A DNA stretch of 64,000 nucleotides from Ulota crispa (lineage: Eukaryota; Streptophyta; Bryopsida; Orthotrichales; Orthotrichaceae), in contig OY987249.1 of assembly GCA_963920765.1 (NCBI GenBank), positions 2,761,230 through 2,825,229 on the forward strand, read 5' to 3'. A model generated the notes under the pieces. The model had not been told where the DNA came from, made no database searches, and saw only the letters and a list, made by a program, of their open reading frames with translations. Shown here one piece after another: positions 38,180 through 49,858 of the stretch (position 1 is its first letter; the number at the start of each line of letters is the position of its first letter). The translations under genes were made by a program, and so were the position numbers.

Positions 38180-38460
38180 CAATGAATATTGCATTTAGGT
38201 TGCTTTGATAATTAGGTTGCCTTACCTTGGTAAAGTACCTCATGATTCATCACTTGGTCAATTGGAGATACATGTAATTCTCTAAATATTTGGATTTCAA
38301 GCTGTTGTTTTGTTTGTTTGCAGCTTCATTGTTGTTGACAAGTTCTTTAAAAGTTGTTTTTTGAGTAATTTTGAATGAAAATTGTAGGATTAGTAAATAT
38401 TTATATAGTGTAAATTGTTGAGAAATTAGTGTGGGGCAACCCTAAACGCAATATTAAATG
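38180..38460. mobile_element. TA-target MITE (GCATTTAGGTTGC ends), 281 bp
   Basis: Starts CAATGAATATTGCATTTAGG, ends CCTAAACGCAATATTAAATG, TA on both sides (38178-38179, 38461-38462). Confidence 0.8.
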
Positions 38461-38764
38461 TACAACCAAGGCCAATGATAGCCATGCAATTTTTTGGAGA
38501 GTGCCATGTAATGGGCTTGTATTTTTTTGCACAAAATATCTCCTGCACCAAGATACAAATGTAAGGGATGTTATTACAACAATTTTTTGATGGTAATTTA
38601 TTTGCAACATCTATTTTCACGTTCATTGTCTCTCATTATGTCTTTGTTGTTTTTGGTGTTGGTGGATTTGTGTAATGGAAGTACAACACTAGGAACAAAC
38701 ATGTTCTATTGTGTCATTTTCCATTGATAGTTATTTGCCCAAATGTCCAAGTTGCACTTGATTA

Positions 38765-38896
38765 CACTAACAAAAAAAGTTAGTCCACGATGACTATAGA
38801 AATTGTCCAATATGACTGAAGATTATCCGCTACGACTCAATTTTAGTCATTGTGGACATGGTTCACAACCGTTGTAAACATTTTTTTCTACTAGTG
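38765..38896. mobile_element. Small CACTA-like MITE, 132 bp
   Basis: Ends CACTAACAAAAAAAG and, inverted, CACTAGTAGAAAAAAA, with inner inverted GTCCACGATGACTA / TAGTCATTGTGGAC. Confidence 0.65.
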
Positions 38897-40501
38897 GCAT
38901 ATGGATTTTTTGGGGTTGTGATAACAATAAATAACATGAAAACATAATTTTATAGAGGCATTTGAGGTTGCTTGGATTAGGAAGGTGACCTAAAAGTTAT
39001 TTTATACTTATCAGACTTTTTGTTAATAAATTTGGTGCAACTTATTATACCAAGAAAAACTATGCTCACAATGACTAGGAAAGTAAGTTACAACTTAATT
39101 GTTGTTTGATTGCAAATAAGGTTTTTCTTCTAGTGTTAAGACAAAATAGAAATCAGCATCTGGTCCTTGTTATAAAGTAATTGCTCTATTCAAACGAACT
39201 TACTACAGTATATGCTTTTGTACCAAATCTCTCTACAATTGAGAAAATTATGTCCTTTTTTCTTTTTTCATAACTTCAACGGAATCACTTTTAATTAAAT
39301 GAATCCTACCTTGATGGATGTAGTCGTTTGAAATGTTTCAAAAATTTGTCATAAAACATTTTTATTGTCATGAATCGTAGTAATGAAGCCATTTTATATA
39401 TAAATTCCAAAAGCATTGTTGAAAATCAGTCACTATATAGGCCAAAATGAAGTTTGCAAATATACTGTAGTTTACAATGCTTTATTTCAGTATATTACTT
39501 TAGAGTGCCATCGTGTAACTTTATGTTGTAAGCCTTCTTTTTATTGTTATGCATATAGTTTATTTTTATTTTTTGGAGTTTTAAAGTGTGGTGTCAAACT
39601 AAAATATATTGGAGAATAAATGCAATTGCAAGTTTGATTTGTACCATGAATTTAAGTTAAAAGAACAAAATATTGAATATCACTGTAGCAATTGCAAATT
39701 TCATAGTATAAATTTACTTTCTCTAACACAAAGTCAAGAATTTTATATCTGGGCCAATCATTTGTTGTAAATAATTGCCTTGGTAAAAAACAAGGCCCTA
39801 CTCAAGTTGTCTTTGTTAACACAATCCGTCCTAATCAACACATTTGTGTTAAAAATGTCCAAACCAATACGTTTAAATCAATAGTATTATACTAATTTTG
39901 GTCTCTTATTTTCTAGAAGTGATGATGGGATAATAATTTCCCTCTCCCTCTCATCTATACTACTAAGTGGGAGGATTACCCTAAGTGCACCCTTTTCCAA
40001 AACTTTTTAGAAGTTTTGGTATAAGTTGAAGCAACAAAGGACGCCTTATATATAGAACACCAAGTGTCCTCCAACCATGTTCGTTTCCAAAATTTTGTAG
40101 AACTTTTTGGTGGAACAATAGAAACAATAATGGATGCCCCAAATATAAAACACCAAACGCCCTCTAGCCATGTGCTAGAAATTAATAAAACGCCAAGCAC
40201 CTCCTTGCAAATATAAAAGAGTAGCATTGTGATGACAGCAATTGGTATTCTTGGTCTCAAAAAAGGACCAAAATGATGGTGCATGTGGATTAGATTCTAG
40301 ACCAATAGTGAGATATTGATTTTTTGTATAGTACATCAAGATTAGATTTAGACCAATTGATTTATGAGACATAAATTTGAATGTTGTAGTAGTCATCCAT
40401 GTCCTACTCACGCAAAGCATGTGCCTCTATACTAGTATTTCATATAAATATAAGTGTTGCCAATTTGGTTTCAAATCCACACAAATTTATCCCCTTACCA
40501 C
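38897..40501. other. AT-rich intergenic DNA
   Basis: No gene seen. CCAAGAAAAACTATGC (about 39049) faces AAGGTTTTTCTTCTAGTG (about 39118-39135), perhaps one more small CACTA-like MITE. Confidence 0.4.
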
Positions 40502-41517
40502 CACTAGGAAATGCTATTTTGTGAGCGTAACTTTGTGAGCCGTCAGCCTTCAACAAGAAATCTTGGCAGAAACTTCAGAAAACCTATGACCGTGGAAAAA
40601 TATCCCAAGACCGTGCGCATATTTTCTTGCAAATGAGTCCCATTTATAAGTAAAAAAGCAAGAGCAAACTTTAACTTGACTAAATAAAATGAAAGAAATG
40701 AAGGAAATAAAATTACTAAAAATACACAAAGATCACAAAACATAACAAATTTTGGTATATGGATATCTGTGATTTAGAAATGAATTGGGGAATAATAAAA
40801 AAACCAAATTTACAATATGGAGTAGGGATACAATGAAGTCATATATTCAAATATTGAAATCTATTAAGTGACAAGGCAAAACAGAGTGATAGGGAGATTA
40901 TATATAAATGTGCTAGAAAGAAAAAAATCATTGGTAGGAATTGTGGCAAACACCAAAAAAGATGAAACTAAACACAATAAGTAAGCAACCAAGAAAGTAA
41001 TAAAAAACAGCCTACATTCATGGATATCTAGGAACCACACTTGGAATGTTTGCGGTACTCTCCAAATTCATGATGTACTCTTTTGAATAAATTGAAGTAA
41101 AAGAGGAGTTGCTGAAATACTATTAGTAAAATTCAAAGATGATCTGGAAAATCTGCAACAACCAAGTCAACACCAGCAGCATCACTTGAAAACGTTCTCT
41201 TTTGGTCTCTTGAAATTTGCATACAAGAATGCAAAACTTAAAATTGAAACCAAAGAATATAATGCAAAGGGTAGACTACATTTAAAAATAAATGTAATTA
41301 ACGAATTGAGCTTACAGTAGAGATAAACAAGAGGACTTTGTCCCACTCCTTTGCAAACTTGGAGAATCTATTAAAGTACTCATTTATGGAGACAAGGGAA
41401 TCCTAATAGAAAAACTCGTGAGAGGAGGAAGGTTTAGCTTTACTAGCAAAGAAAGAGGGTTGAAAATGCAATTCCAAAGTTGAATTTGTTGCATCAAAAA
41501 CATAAGGACAGTGTTTC

Positions 41518-42420
41518 CTAGGCTGTGATGCAAAGAGAACAGATCTTGGAGAGGATGCATGTGCAAAAGTGGAGGAGTTTTGAGCTATGGCGGACACTTG
41601 TGCACTCCTTTGAGAAGGCTGATTTGAAAGACTCAAGGCCTTCTACTGTGCTTTGAAAACCTTGACTACAGTTGTGGCTTGATGCTTTGCTGCAGCAATT
41701 GCTTCTTTTTGCTGATTGCTGCCGCAATAATGCCTTCTTCATAATCTTTGCCCTCTTTGCTAGAACCTTCTTAGCAGCTTTTGGGTCAAGGTTAGAGAGG
41801 TCTTTACGCATAATATTAGTTCCCTCTATACCGTTGATTGACACAATCCCACCGCGTCGCTCAACTTCTTCAATTGGTGCCTTCTTCTTCTTCTCTTCAT
41901 CTGGTACATTAGTCATTGGACAATCAAGATACCACCCACAACATTGAGATGGGAAGTGGACCAAGTTCAATTTTTTCCCTTGATATACATGCAACCCTTA
42001 GATTGAGGGTCTGCCCAAGCACTCAAAAAGAATGGCAAGTTATTCTTCTTGATGGCATTCTTTGAGAGTAGCTCATACTTAAAATGTCTACATATAAAAA
42101 TAACAGAACAATGGAATTAGTATAAACTATCACAAAACAATATTAAATGGTTCAGGATTAAGAAATTGGACAAAGTGAAGATCTAGACCTAAAGACAATC
42201 CGCTTGACTGGGATGTTAGTATTGATCTACAGCTTCTCAAAAGGAGAAGACTTGACATAAGTTGTAATCCCTGTGAAGTGGAAAAGAAAGCCAAACTCCC
42301 ATATTGTAATTCACCAAGCTTTAATGTATTTAGCAACATTCAGAGGCTTCTCTGGGACATTGAAATCAATGTCAATGTTGTCCTCTAAAACAACTGCTGT
42401 AAACAGCTCCATTGCACCAT
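41518..42420 (-). pseudogene. Coding-like remnant, unrecognised, inside the CACTA-like element
   Basis: The minus strand carries a 158-codon open stretch at 41518-41994 containing KKKAPIEEVERRGGIVSING and KDLSNLDPKAAKKVLAKRAK, and a further open piece near 42310-42420 with DGAMELFTAVVLEDNIDIDF and NVPEKPLNVAKYIKAW. The pieces are in different frames with stops between. They look like exons of one old gene, perhaps carried by the surrounding transposon, but I recognise no family. Confidence 0.4.
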
Positions 42421-43624
42421 CCTGCAGCTGCAAGCATCAAAATAAACCACCAAAGATAAGAAATATCAAAATAACCAAATTAGCAATACATACAACATTC
42501 ACACAAAAAGAAATCATTAAAGCATGAAATCCCAAACTAATGTGAAGGGATTATTAAAAATAGGTAAATTTGGCATTGGCCAAGAGAGTTGGAAGCCTAA
42601 AGTCGGCACTGAGTGCCAAAATAGAGAACGCAATAAAAAGAAAAAGACAAGTCTAACAAGTAGAATACATTGGAATTCCGAATGAACACCAGTGCCCCAA
42701 TCCATGGAAAGCAAAAACCCAAGGCCGAGAAGCTGTTGCGCATGGCATTGGCAGCCCTCTTCGTAACCGGCCAAGAAGCAAAGATTGCGTCACCTTGCAC
42801 GCGATCTTCGGCACCAAAGGGAGCAGGACCCTACCAGAATCTGTTGACTTCTAAGGCAAAGTTTGACATTCTCATCTACTCATGACCACAACAACAAGGT
42901 CAAAAAGCAATGACACTTGGGTACGGTCACGGCGGCTGTCTTTGGGTCAAGACATCTAGAGCAAGGTGAAGCAGCTTCTATTCAACATTTGGCACCAAAG
43001 GCTATAGACCCTGGCTCAAAATCATCATGTCAGAGATCTTTGATCTACCAGCAAATCCAGGCCGAACAGCTGCAGACCCATTTGACCAACATAGATTTCG
43101 AGGCACGTTCCATGCATCCATGTCTGGGTCCGGCCCTGCGGTGTCCGTTGTGACTGAACATGGGCGGCCTTTGACTCCAAAGCCTTGGAACCCATCAAGT
43201 TTTAAATCATAATGCGGGAAATACCAGCGGCTAGTTCATTGTTAGCCGGTGGAATTGGGAAAAAAAATGGTTGCATTTTGAAAATGCCGGCAAAAAAACC
43301 GTTACATTTTACTAAAAATCCTAAATATAGTACATTGCTACTTTAGAAAAATATCCGGCACAATCAAGCAGAAAACCGGTTGAACACGGAAAATGCCGGT
43401 TTTTGGCTGGTGAAGTCCAAATTTTTTTCCGAACACTGGTTTTAATTCCTGCGTCCCTGCTGCTTGCTGGTCCTTCGGCACCGAAGGTTAAGCTCGGGAT
43501 TCATCTTATCCTAGTTTTTATCCTGGTTTTTTTCAAAAAATTTCATCATTCGGCACCGAAGCTCTGCCTTGGTCAGGCAGTAATGTTGAATTCTCTACAA
43601 ATCCGAGCTGTTTCATGGTCTCTA

Positions 43625-43926
43625 CACTGAATATTGCGTTTAGGTTGCCCCACACTAATTTCTTGACATATCACACTATATAAATACTTACTGTTGCTAC
43701 AGTAATTTTCATCAAAAATTATTGTAATAATTAGTTTTTCAAGAGTTTGTCAACAACAATGAAGCTACAATAAGACAAATTAACAACTTCCAAGTCATAA
43801 ACCATGTGAAATTCAAGTATTTAAAGAGTTGCATGCACCTCAAAGTGACAAAGTGATGAGTCATGAGGTAACTTACCGTGGTAAGGCAACCTAATTGTCA
43901 AGGCAACCTAAATGCAATATCCAGTG
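43625..43926. mobile_element. TA-target MITE nested in the CACTA-like element, 302 bp
   Basis: Ends CACTGAATATTGCGTTTAGG and CCTAAATGCAATATCCAGTG with TA on both sides. Confidence 0.85.
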
Positions 43927-44229
43927 TAGTGACTGATTTGATTAAACTCTCGAAGGTCCTAATATAAGCTTGTCACCGTGTTCCCTGGCTTGTTGCTTCT
44001 AGTCCAGCTAGATCAATTTTTGTCCAATGTTCTTCATGAACTTTTCTTAACTTTTGTTGCCGAATGTTGAAAATATGTGCACAAGATCATGAATAGCTGT
44101 GATGGTTTGAAGTCTATTTGGATTATTCAATCTATATATTTGCAAGATTTGGTTTCAATCTATACTTTTATGTCAATGTAGTATATACCGAGTTTTATTA
44201 GTCAAGTTTATATTATTTTATCTCTTTTT

Positions 44230-45680
44230 GTTTTAAAAGCTAAGCAACAATGAAAAAGCTGAGATGCCATCTTGCAATTTGGCCGAATCAACAATTGGGA
44301 GAAACAATCTAGAATGGTGGCGGTGATCTGTATGTTGCCACCATCAATAACTTTGTCACAGAATTTATGCAGGTGGTCCAATATCACCACTTTTTGCAAG
44401 GTGATCATGGTGGCCATGGTCCTAGTAAGAAGGAACTTCAAATAAGACTTGCTCATCAAACTACTGTGCGCACAGGTGACCCGTCCAAGTTAGCAAGGAC
44501 TATGAATGAAGTTTCAGGTGTGGATGAATTTTGTATTCAGACACCTCATTTTGAAAGAGAGGAGATTTTTGGATCCCTTAAGCGGAAGGCAGGGGTGCCT
44601 CTTTGTTCTGAATGTGAGTCACATTGGCTTGACAAGGTGAAATTTTCATGTCCTAAAATTGAGCTTAGAAGTGCTTTTTGTTTCAATCAAGCAAGCAACT
44701 TTCAATTTGTATCGGTAGAGTCACCAAACCTCATCCCTGATTTTACAATTGTTTTGCCTTTAAAGCCTACTCCAAACCGCTCACCCGGCTCTTCTATAAC
44801 ACATGTCACCAGCGTTTAGGAGAGTGTTTGTGTTGGGACCAAGTGGCACATTGCTTGGTTGCCCAACAATTCTGCAAAAGCATGCTTTGCTCAACATGCA
44901 AATACTAAGAAGAAATGTGCAGCAAGGATTATTCAAGATAATCAAAGCACAACAGCTCTTACCTACACTGGTGGCATGCATAATTACAAGATAAATACAA
45001 TTGATACTATGCAGTTCTTTTTCTGCAATGATGACATCAATCGTTGCTTGATGGGCACCAAGTGCAAGTGGGTTATCTCCCGCCCACCTCCGCCACAAGT
45101 GTGGCCAGCCAAGCCAAATACAAGTTTTATGGCAAAGGAAATCGTGGCCCTAGAGGATGCAAGCTTTCAACTTCCTCAATGACAGGCAATATCTCCTCGT
45201 TGTCTATTTGGTGATAGCTCCTTATTTGTGAACTTATTATTAGTTCCCACTCTAGATTTGCCTGATGAATATCCTAAAGTTTGCTTTGGTGAGGCTCTGT
45301 GGCGCAGTATGAAAGGGCCATCGACCAAACAATCTACAATTGTGTTTCAGCTCACATTGTACTTGGTCACATCCGTCAAGTTGTTGTGGTTCCACATCCA
45401 AGATTTGGATGCATTATGTCATTTGATTTAGAATTTGGATATGGGATTCAAAATTACATACTTACAATTGGATCATTTCCACATTGCTCTTGTTCTTATT
45501 TCACAAAGATGCTTCCAAAGGCATTTGTAAGGCAGTGGTAGTTTGCATACTGCAAGCACTTGTACTTCTTGTTCCTAGTTGTTTGCAAACTAGATCTAGA
45601 TGTGGACCTCTTCATCCATGCTCCATCATTCATTTTTTTTGAAGTCAAGTGTGTGCTACTATGCCCAAGACTTTTTCAAT
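44230..45680 (+). pseudogene. Decayed SWIM zinc-finger protein gene inside the CACTA-like element
   Basis: Coding-like sequence continues through this stretch in more than one frame: 44367-44819 (GDPSKLARTMNEVSGVDEF, PLCSECESHW), then about 44816-45182 (GGMHNYKINTIDTMQFFFC), then 45299-45680 (HIRQVVVVPHPRFG, TIGSFPHCSCSYFTKM). The last part has the CxC of a SWIM zinc finger; a CKH further on supplies the C-x-H half, but an in-frame stop lies between them. At least two frame changes and that stop show it is dead. SWIM fingers are common in Mutator-like transposases and FAR1-type proteins, so a transposon-related origin is likely; a captured host gene is the alternative. Confidence 0.5.
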
Positions 45681-47216
45681 GATGGCGACCTTAAACTTAG
45701 TCAAGCCCTCAACAGATTTTGTAGAATTTTCATGAACTTTCTAGTTTAGCCAAGTGCACAAATCTGGTTTGCACAAAGACCTTATGTGAAACCATGGTTT
45801 TAAATAAATTACTTTTTTGTTGTATTGCAATTCAAAGTTGAGCAATCTTATAGTTATTCTATGCACATTAGTACATCTTACTTTTGCATGTCAATTTCGG
45901 GACCATTTATATATCTGAATATTGAATGTCATCCAACATTACAACGTTCATTTTGTGGAGCACTTCAAGTTTGATCATTTTTGTTTTCTAAATATGTTCA
46001 ACTATTGACCAAATGAATGTTTCAATTCATGCATTTGATGGTGGTTTTTATTCGATGAACTTGCATTATTGCATGGTCATTTGGTATCCCTAGTTCTGCA
46101 TTTTAAAGCTCACAATTGTGTCTTCCAATTTGGTTGAAATTTTTTTGTCCTAATAAGACTTTCAATTTTGTCCAAATTGGCTGGCATTCCATTAGTCTTA
46201 ATAAAACTTTCATTTTTGCAATTACAATCGCTTTGTTCCTTGCATGCAATGAACTCTTCAATCTCCCTAAGCATTACTCTTATCATCAGTTGTAGGTAGT
46301 ACAATTTATCAAACTTCTTCCACTTTGAAGAATATCCCACATTCCCCCCTTGGTCATAGGCCCAATACTTACATGGTCTTAGGGGACTCAGATTTTAGAA
46401 TTCAAATTCCAAAATTTTAGTGACCCTTTTCCTTATCTATTGCTTTCTAAAAAAAACAATGATTTTTTGTAGAACTTTTCTCACTGCTCACAAAATCTAG
46501 GCTCACTGCTCACAGCTCATAAAGTTACGCTCACAAAATAGCACCTCCCTACCACCACCAAATAGTACAACTAGTTCAACTTGAATGTTTATATTGGAGT
46601 TAGAATTCAGGTCATTAAAAGAGCTTTTTAATCTAAATAAACGACATTATTAGTGGCTTTGAAAAGAATATGAGATAACGGGGACATTGGAACTTTCAAA
46701 ATGTTGAAGGAAAGTTGAAGACAATGGATTCATCACATATTTCAAGAAGATGGTATTAAATTTATTTCAATGAGTGCAAGAATAAGAATAGTGTCACATA
46801 CTTTCACCCTAAATTGGATGAGTTTTGCCTAATTAGTGTGGAAGGATGACATGCCTCATGCCCTTGTTCTCCAAGGAAGTTCTTGATAGCAGTCATTTAG
46901 TGTCCCTCAAGTAGCAACTTGGTGGCAAAACTTCCATAATGTGACATCCTTCACATCCTTATATTTGAGTTATGTGCTAATAAAATGGCCTTGGAGTTTT
47001 GGCTACTTGAATCACACTCTTTGAGATACTGTTCAAATATTGTAATCCATAATAAATTGATTGGCCTATATTACTATGAATTACTTTGTCAATGCTCCTT
47101 GCAGACTCACCTTTTTCTTAAATCAGTGCAAGTTAGCGCTATTAGTACAAGATGCATTATTTGAAACAAAATATGTAGTTTTAAACTCACAAAAGTCTTG
47201 AATCCCCATTAATTTA

Positions 47217-47627
47217 GGGAATTGATATGTGCACACCCGGGGTTTCATATATACACACCCCCATGGGGAAAATTTTAGATTTTTACCATCAAAAATTTGA
47301 ATTTGAAAATTTTGAATTTAGATTTGGGCTTAGAGACCTTGATTTTGTGTAGAACCATAAAGGAAGTTAGAATTGAACAACACCAATGAAAAAGCTTAGG
47401 TAGGATGCAAAACTATTACTTTTACCTTTGTTTGTAAAAAATTAAACTTTTTCATTAGATGTTGTTCAATTGCAACCTCAGGTGTAGTTTTAGACTAAAT
47501 CAAGGTCTCTACGTCCAAATCTGAATTCAATATTTCAAATTCAACTTTTGATGGTAAATATCTAAAATTTATCCTATGAGGGGGGGTGTGCATATATCAA
47601 ACCTTGGATGTGCACATATCAATTCCC
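47217..47627. mobile_element. GGGAATTG-family Mutator-like foldback MITE, 411 bp
   Basis: Perfect inverted ends GGGAATTGATATGTGCACA and TGTGCACATATCAATTCCC; TTAATTTA flanks both sides (47209-47216, 47628-47635). Arms match 15588-16002. Confidence 0.85.
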
Positions 47628-47790
47628 TTAATTTATTGCTCACACTAAATCTAACACCTACACTTTTGTAGTTTTCTAGGCACACTAATTTGACACTCAC
47701 ATTACACATGAAAAATGGTGGATAACTTAAAATTAAATCCTTTACATTAGCTAAGACTTTTTTTTTTTTTTTTTGTAGGTGAAAATGGTA

Positions 47791-48083
47791 CACTAAAAAG
47801 TCTATGTGTTTAGGTTGCCTTAACGATTAGGTTGCCTTACCCTAAAAACTTACCTCATGACTCATTGCTTGGGGCACTTGGAGATGCATGCAACTCTCTA
47901 AATACAATGATTTTACATGCTTTACAACATAAACAATGTTGTTGTTGTTGCTAAGCCCTTATCGTTGATAATTTTCTTCACCACAATAATTATTGATGAA
48001 AATTACTATAATGTTGGTAGGTACTTAAATAGTGTAATATGTGAAGAAATTAGTGTGGGGCAACCTAAATGCATTATTTAGTG
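47791..48083. mobile_element. TA-target MITE, array copy 1
   Basis: Starts CACTAAAAAGTC, carries GTTTAGGTTGCCTTAACGAT, ends GGGGCAACCTAAATGCATTA...TAGTG; TA at 47789-47790 and 48084-48085. Confidence 0.82.
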
Positions 48084-48085
48084 TA

Positions 48086-48397
48086 CACCAAATAGTGCAT
48101 TTAGGTTGCCTTAACCATTAGGTTGCCTTATCTTGGCAAAGTTACCTCATGACTCACCCTTATCCACATGGAATTGCATGAAACTCTTTTCATGCTATAA
48201 TGATTCTTGATTTTGTCAAACGTTCTAGCTTTTTTGCTCCTTGGTTTTAATGCTTGTTGTTACGCCCAACCTTTGCTTGCTTCCTCTATTTTTTATCACA
48301 ATAATTATTGAAAAAAAAATTCTAATCTTGATAAATATTTAAATAGTGTAAAATGTCAAGAAATTATTGTGGGGCAACCTAAATGCAATATTTAGTG
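48086..48397. mobile_element. TA-target MITE, array copy 2
   Basis: Starts CACCAAATAGTGCATTTAGG directly after the TA that closes copy 1; same orientation; ends at 48397 before TA 48398-48399. Confidence 0.85.
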
Positions 48398-48399
48398 TA

Positions 48400-48685
48400 C
48401 ACCGTATAGTGCATTTAGGTTACCTTACCATGGAAAGTTATCTCATGACTCATGGCTTGGCCACTTGAAGGCACATGTAACTCTTTAGATATTAGGGTTT
48501 CACATGGTTTACAACATAGACACCGCTAATTTGTCTTTCTAGAACTATATTGTTATTGCCAAGACCTTTAAAAGTTGCTTGTCACAATAATTATTGCTGA
48601 AAATTATTGTAGCAACAACTAATATTTAAATAATGCAAAATGTTGAGAAATTAGTATGGGGCAACCTAAATGCAATAATTCAGTG
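48400..48685. mobile_element. TA-target MITE, array copy 3
   Basis: Starts CACCGTATAGTGCATTTAGG directly after the TA that closes copy 2; same orientation; ends CAGTG at 48685 before TA. Confidence 0.85.
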
Positions 48686-48693
48686 TATTGTAG

Positions 48694-49017
48694 GGTAGGA
48701 GGCTCATAAATGGAGCATCTAAGGGCTAAAACTGAATTTTTGGTAAGTGAAACTTCTTCAAATATTTTCACTAAATTTTCTTTGAAAGACAAGAAGAATT
48801 GACATTTAATCCAAGTTGTTTCATGTTTTTTGCAGCTATACAAAATTAGTTATGAAAATTTGAAGTGGAAAGACCATATGGCTCTAAAATGGAGCACCTC
48901 CTCAAATGCAAATCTCACATACATTGTTGAAGGGCTATGAAAAATAACATGTACAAATTGAGTATATTTGAGGAGGTGCTCCATTTTAGAGCCTGCTCCA
49001 AATTAGAGCCTCCTACC
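48694..49017. mobile_element. GGTAGGAGGCTC inverted-repeat element, 324 bp
   Basis: Ends GGTAGGAGGCTCATAAATGG and, inverted, GGTAGGAGGCTCTAATTTGG, with further inner GGAGCA / TGCTCC pairs. The first bases resemble the GGTAGG family at 31464, but the interior differs. Confidence 0.72.
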
Positions 49018-49025
49018 TTACGTAA

Positions 49026-49337
49026 GGTATGTACACCCATAAGCGTCAAACTGAGGGTTTTGAACATGATGAGTACCAATAAACAACTAGCAATTATAGG
49101 ATCCTATTAGGAACAGAAAAATAATGAGTTTGCACTTTTGAATGTATTATTTGGATACTGTGAGAATAAGTTGTGAATTTTTAAAGAGCAAACTGCCATT
49201 GCACCCATAACCACTATTAAGATTTCATGTTCACATGTTGTACATCCTTGTCATTACATCTATTTACTTCCACAAATTTTCCAAGATTTTTAGAGGTGAC
49301 AGTTATGTGGACAATGACGCTTACGGGTGTACATACC
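49026..49337. mobile_element. GGTA-family MITE, 312 bp, relative of 31464-31770
   Basis: Ends GGTATGTACACCCATAAGCG and, inverted, GGTATGTACACCCGTAAGCG; right flank TTAA, left flank GTAA. The interior matches 31464-31770 on the opposite strand. Confidence 0.8.
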
Positions 49338-49341
49338 TTAA

Positions 49342-49701
49342 CCCCTAACAGTCCAAGAGGACAAAAATTGTCCTTTCAATGCTGAAAACATACCCCGAGG
49401 GTGGAAAAAGATTTGTTTTCAAATTTTTTTTCTTGAAAGTGGTCAGAGAGATGTGCCACATCACTGAATGCCAAAAATAACTGCTTTCAATGCCTCCATA
49501 TTTTTTAAAACACCAATTTGTAAAGAGATGTACAAGGTCCCTGCTGCCCTTTTTGTGAGGGTAGAATACACTATTGACTTTTCCTTTTTTTGAGGAGAAT
49601 ATTATCTCTCTTAGACACATGCTATAGACTGTTCACTACCCATGAACAATGCACTCTTAGACCCAGGTTGGCCACAGGTTCAGAGTCAGTCCTTTTAAGG
49701 G
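49342..49701. mobile_element. TTAA-flanked MITE (piggyBac-like termini), 360 bp
   Basis: TTAA at 49338-49341 (shared with the preceding element) and 49702-49705; ends CCCCTAACAGTCC and, inverted, CCCTTAAAAGGACTG. It ends about 155 bp before the ATG of the secreted-protein gene. Confidence 0.65.
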
Positions 49702-49858
49702 TTAACCTGAAATCCACCGACTCACGGGAAGCTTCGTGGAGTTTCAACCGTTTCAATCCATCTCACAGGAAACAAGGACACGGTGGGACGACCACGGCCA
49801 GTTCCCTCGATCAACGCCCAACCCTCATATTTCCAAGTGTCCGAATGCTTACATCAGA

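Larger units (their letters stand above)
40502..46554. mobile_element. CACTA-like element, about 6 kb, with gene remnants inside
   Basis: Left terminus CACTAGGAAATGCTATTTTG continues GTGAGCGTAACTTTGTGAGC; its inverted match (GCTCATAAAGTTACGCTCAC, then AAAATAGCACC) lies at about 46515-46550, followed by a degenerate end. GCTCACAG-type subterminal repeats add support. The target duplication cannot be read because both flanks are CCA repeats. Inside are decayed coding stretches (41518-42420 minus, 44230-45680 plus), a TA-target MITE (43625) and four TTCGGCACC motifs. Confidence 0.65.
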
